A stretch of DNA of 6,982 bases from JBJENW01 sp051880395 (lineage in GTDB: Bacteria; Bacillota; Clostridia; Lachnospirales; Lachnospiraceae). The notes below the pieces were generated by a model that did not search any database, was not told the origin of the DNA, and saw only the letters and a program-made list of their open reading frames with translations. A program made the translations under genes and the position numbers. Of the stretch, positions 6,385 to 6,982 are shown piece by piece (the first letter of the stretch is position 1; every line of letters starts with the position of its first letter). The stretch covers positions 1 to 6,982 of the forward strand of contig JBJENW010000333.1 of NCBI GenBank assembly GCA_051880395.1, written 5' to 3'.

Positions 6385-6960
6385 TCATCTATTAACATCT
6401 ATTTTAGATACTTTCTCCCGATGTCTTGAAAAGTAAGACCACAGATTATTATGGGAAATCACATCTTCATAGCTGCGGAGCTTATTGCGGAGTTCACCGT
6501 TTTCCTGCTCCAGTTCTGCCGCACGAAGCCGACCACGAACAGACTTGTATTCTGCCAGTTCCTTGGTAGCCGCATCCAATTTTGCTTTCAAATCTGTTAT
6601 AGTGTCCTTTAGTTCGGCAATGGTTTTCTTGGCTTCCTTCAGGAGCTTTTTCAGTTTGCCTTCCTGCTTTTCCTGCACCACATATTTCTGTGCCGCTGTG
6701 ACCAGCGTTTGGTAGTCCTCACGCTCTACAGCCACTTTGGATGTCAGCGGCAGGGGCTTAGCCTCGATCTGCTCCACAGCCTTGATAGAAACCTGTTGTT
6801 GCTGGACACGCTCAATAGTCTGTTCCAGTTCCGCAAGTTCCTCTTTGCGCTTCTCACGCTTAAATTCCAGAACACTGAGATGTTCCTTGTGTTCTCCTTT
6901 CTGCTCCCATTCGATGCCATGTTCCAACATCATCTCTGTTTTATTTTCTTCCCCATACAT
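6385..6960 (-). CDS. C-terminal coiled-coil part of a Pre/MobV-type mobilization protein, probably a broken gene
   Basis: The 191-residue frame resembles the C-terminal part of clostridial plasmid recombination (Pre/MobV-like) relaxases: HGIEWEQKGEHKEHLSVLEF (14-33), a coiled coil, EQIEAKPLPLTSKVAVERED (63-82), a second long Lys/Glu-rich coiled coil (about 88-165), and a NNLWSYFSRHREK tail. In such proteins this part follows a relaxase domain that nicks the origin of transfer; none of its catalytic motifs is seen here. Extending the frame upstream from the ATG at 6960 reaches a TAA at 6979-6981. The 22 bases before the ATG show no ribosome binding site. The relaxase part is therefore either in another frame beyond the window, through a frameshift or nonsense change, or lost. 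A separate short gene is possible but less likely. Family recognition is from memory of homologues and is fairly confident; intactness is not. Confidence 0.6.
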   Translation of the reverse strand: MYGEENKTEMMLEHGIEWEQKGEHKEHLSVLEFKREKRKEELAELEQTIERVQQQQVSIKAVEQIEAKPLPLTSKVAVEREDYQTLVTAAQKYVVQEKQEGKLKKLLKEAKKTIAELKDTITDLKAKLDAATKELAEYKSVRGRLRAAELEQENGELRNKLRSYEDVISHNNLWSYFSRHREKVSKIDVNR

Positions 6961-6982
6961 ACAGAAGTGCTGATTTCTTTAT

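Noticed and set aside
6485..6973. Ser/Cys-rich + strand frames opposite the mobilization-protein fragment.
   Set aside because: The low-complexity Ser composition is what the complement of a Glu/Lys-rich coiled coil gives; no independent support.

Overview
The window looks like part of a mobilizable or conjugative element from a Clostridia-type Bacillota, probably a gut organism. The reasons are: a TnpV-family protein (the family named after Tn4451-like elements), a DUF6809-type small protein that typically accompanies such modules, a fragment resembling the C-terminal coiled coil of a Pre/MobV-type plasmid recombination/mobilization protein, strong AGGAGG ribosome binding sites and a sigma-A-type promoter. 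No chromosomal housekeeping gene is visible. Family assignments are from recognised motifs and remembered homologues; no database search was run.

Layout. Bases 1-311 have no convincing gene but hold a two-tier hairpin (43-84), a weak terminator-like hairpin (136-156), two 9-bp direct repeats, and a stem that would cover the ribosome binding site of the next gene. Bases 312-961 (+ strand) carry tnpV and a DUF6809-type gene overlapping by an ATGA. A hairpin at 973-1005 separates them from a convergent three-gene operon on the - strand, read from 6286 down to 1017: a 72-residue HTH regulator, a 1056-residue single-chain restriction-modification protein (HsdR-N-like nuclease + N6-adenine methyltransferase + one HsdS-like target recognition domain), and a 621-residue OLD-family protein (ABC-type ATPase + TOPRIM nuclease). 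The operon has its own promoter (6310-6338) with palindromes in the -35/-10 spacer. Upstream of that are a terminator (6359-6381) and the - strand mobilization-protein fragment (6385-6960), whose frame is closed by a stop just upstream of its first ATG.

How it fits together. The three-gene operon reads as a defence cassette carried as cargo between backbone genes of the mobile element. It looks more AT-rich than the flanking genes. The methyltransferase would protect host DNA, the same chain would cut unmodified DNA, the HTH protein probably limits expression, and the OLD protein is a second, ATP-coupled nuclease in the same transcript. The lack of an HsdR helicase and of a GajB-like helicase means this is neither a classical Type I system nor a Gabija system. 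The regulator-RMS-OLD combination is the most interesting content of the window.
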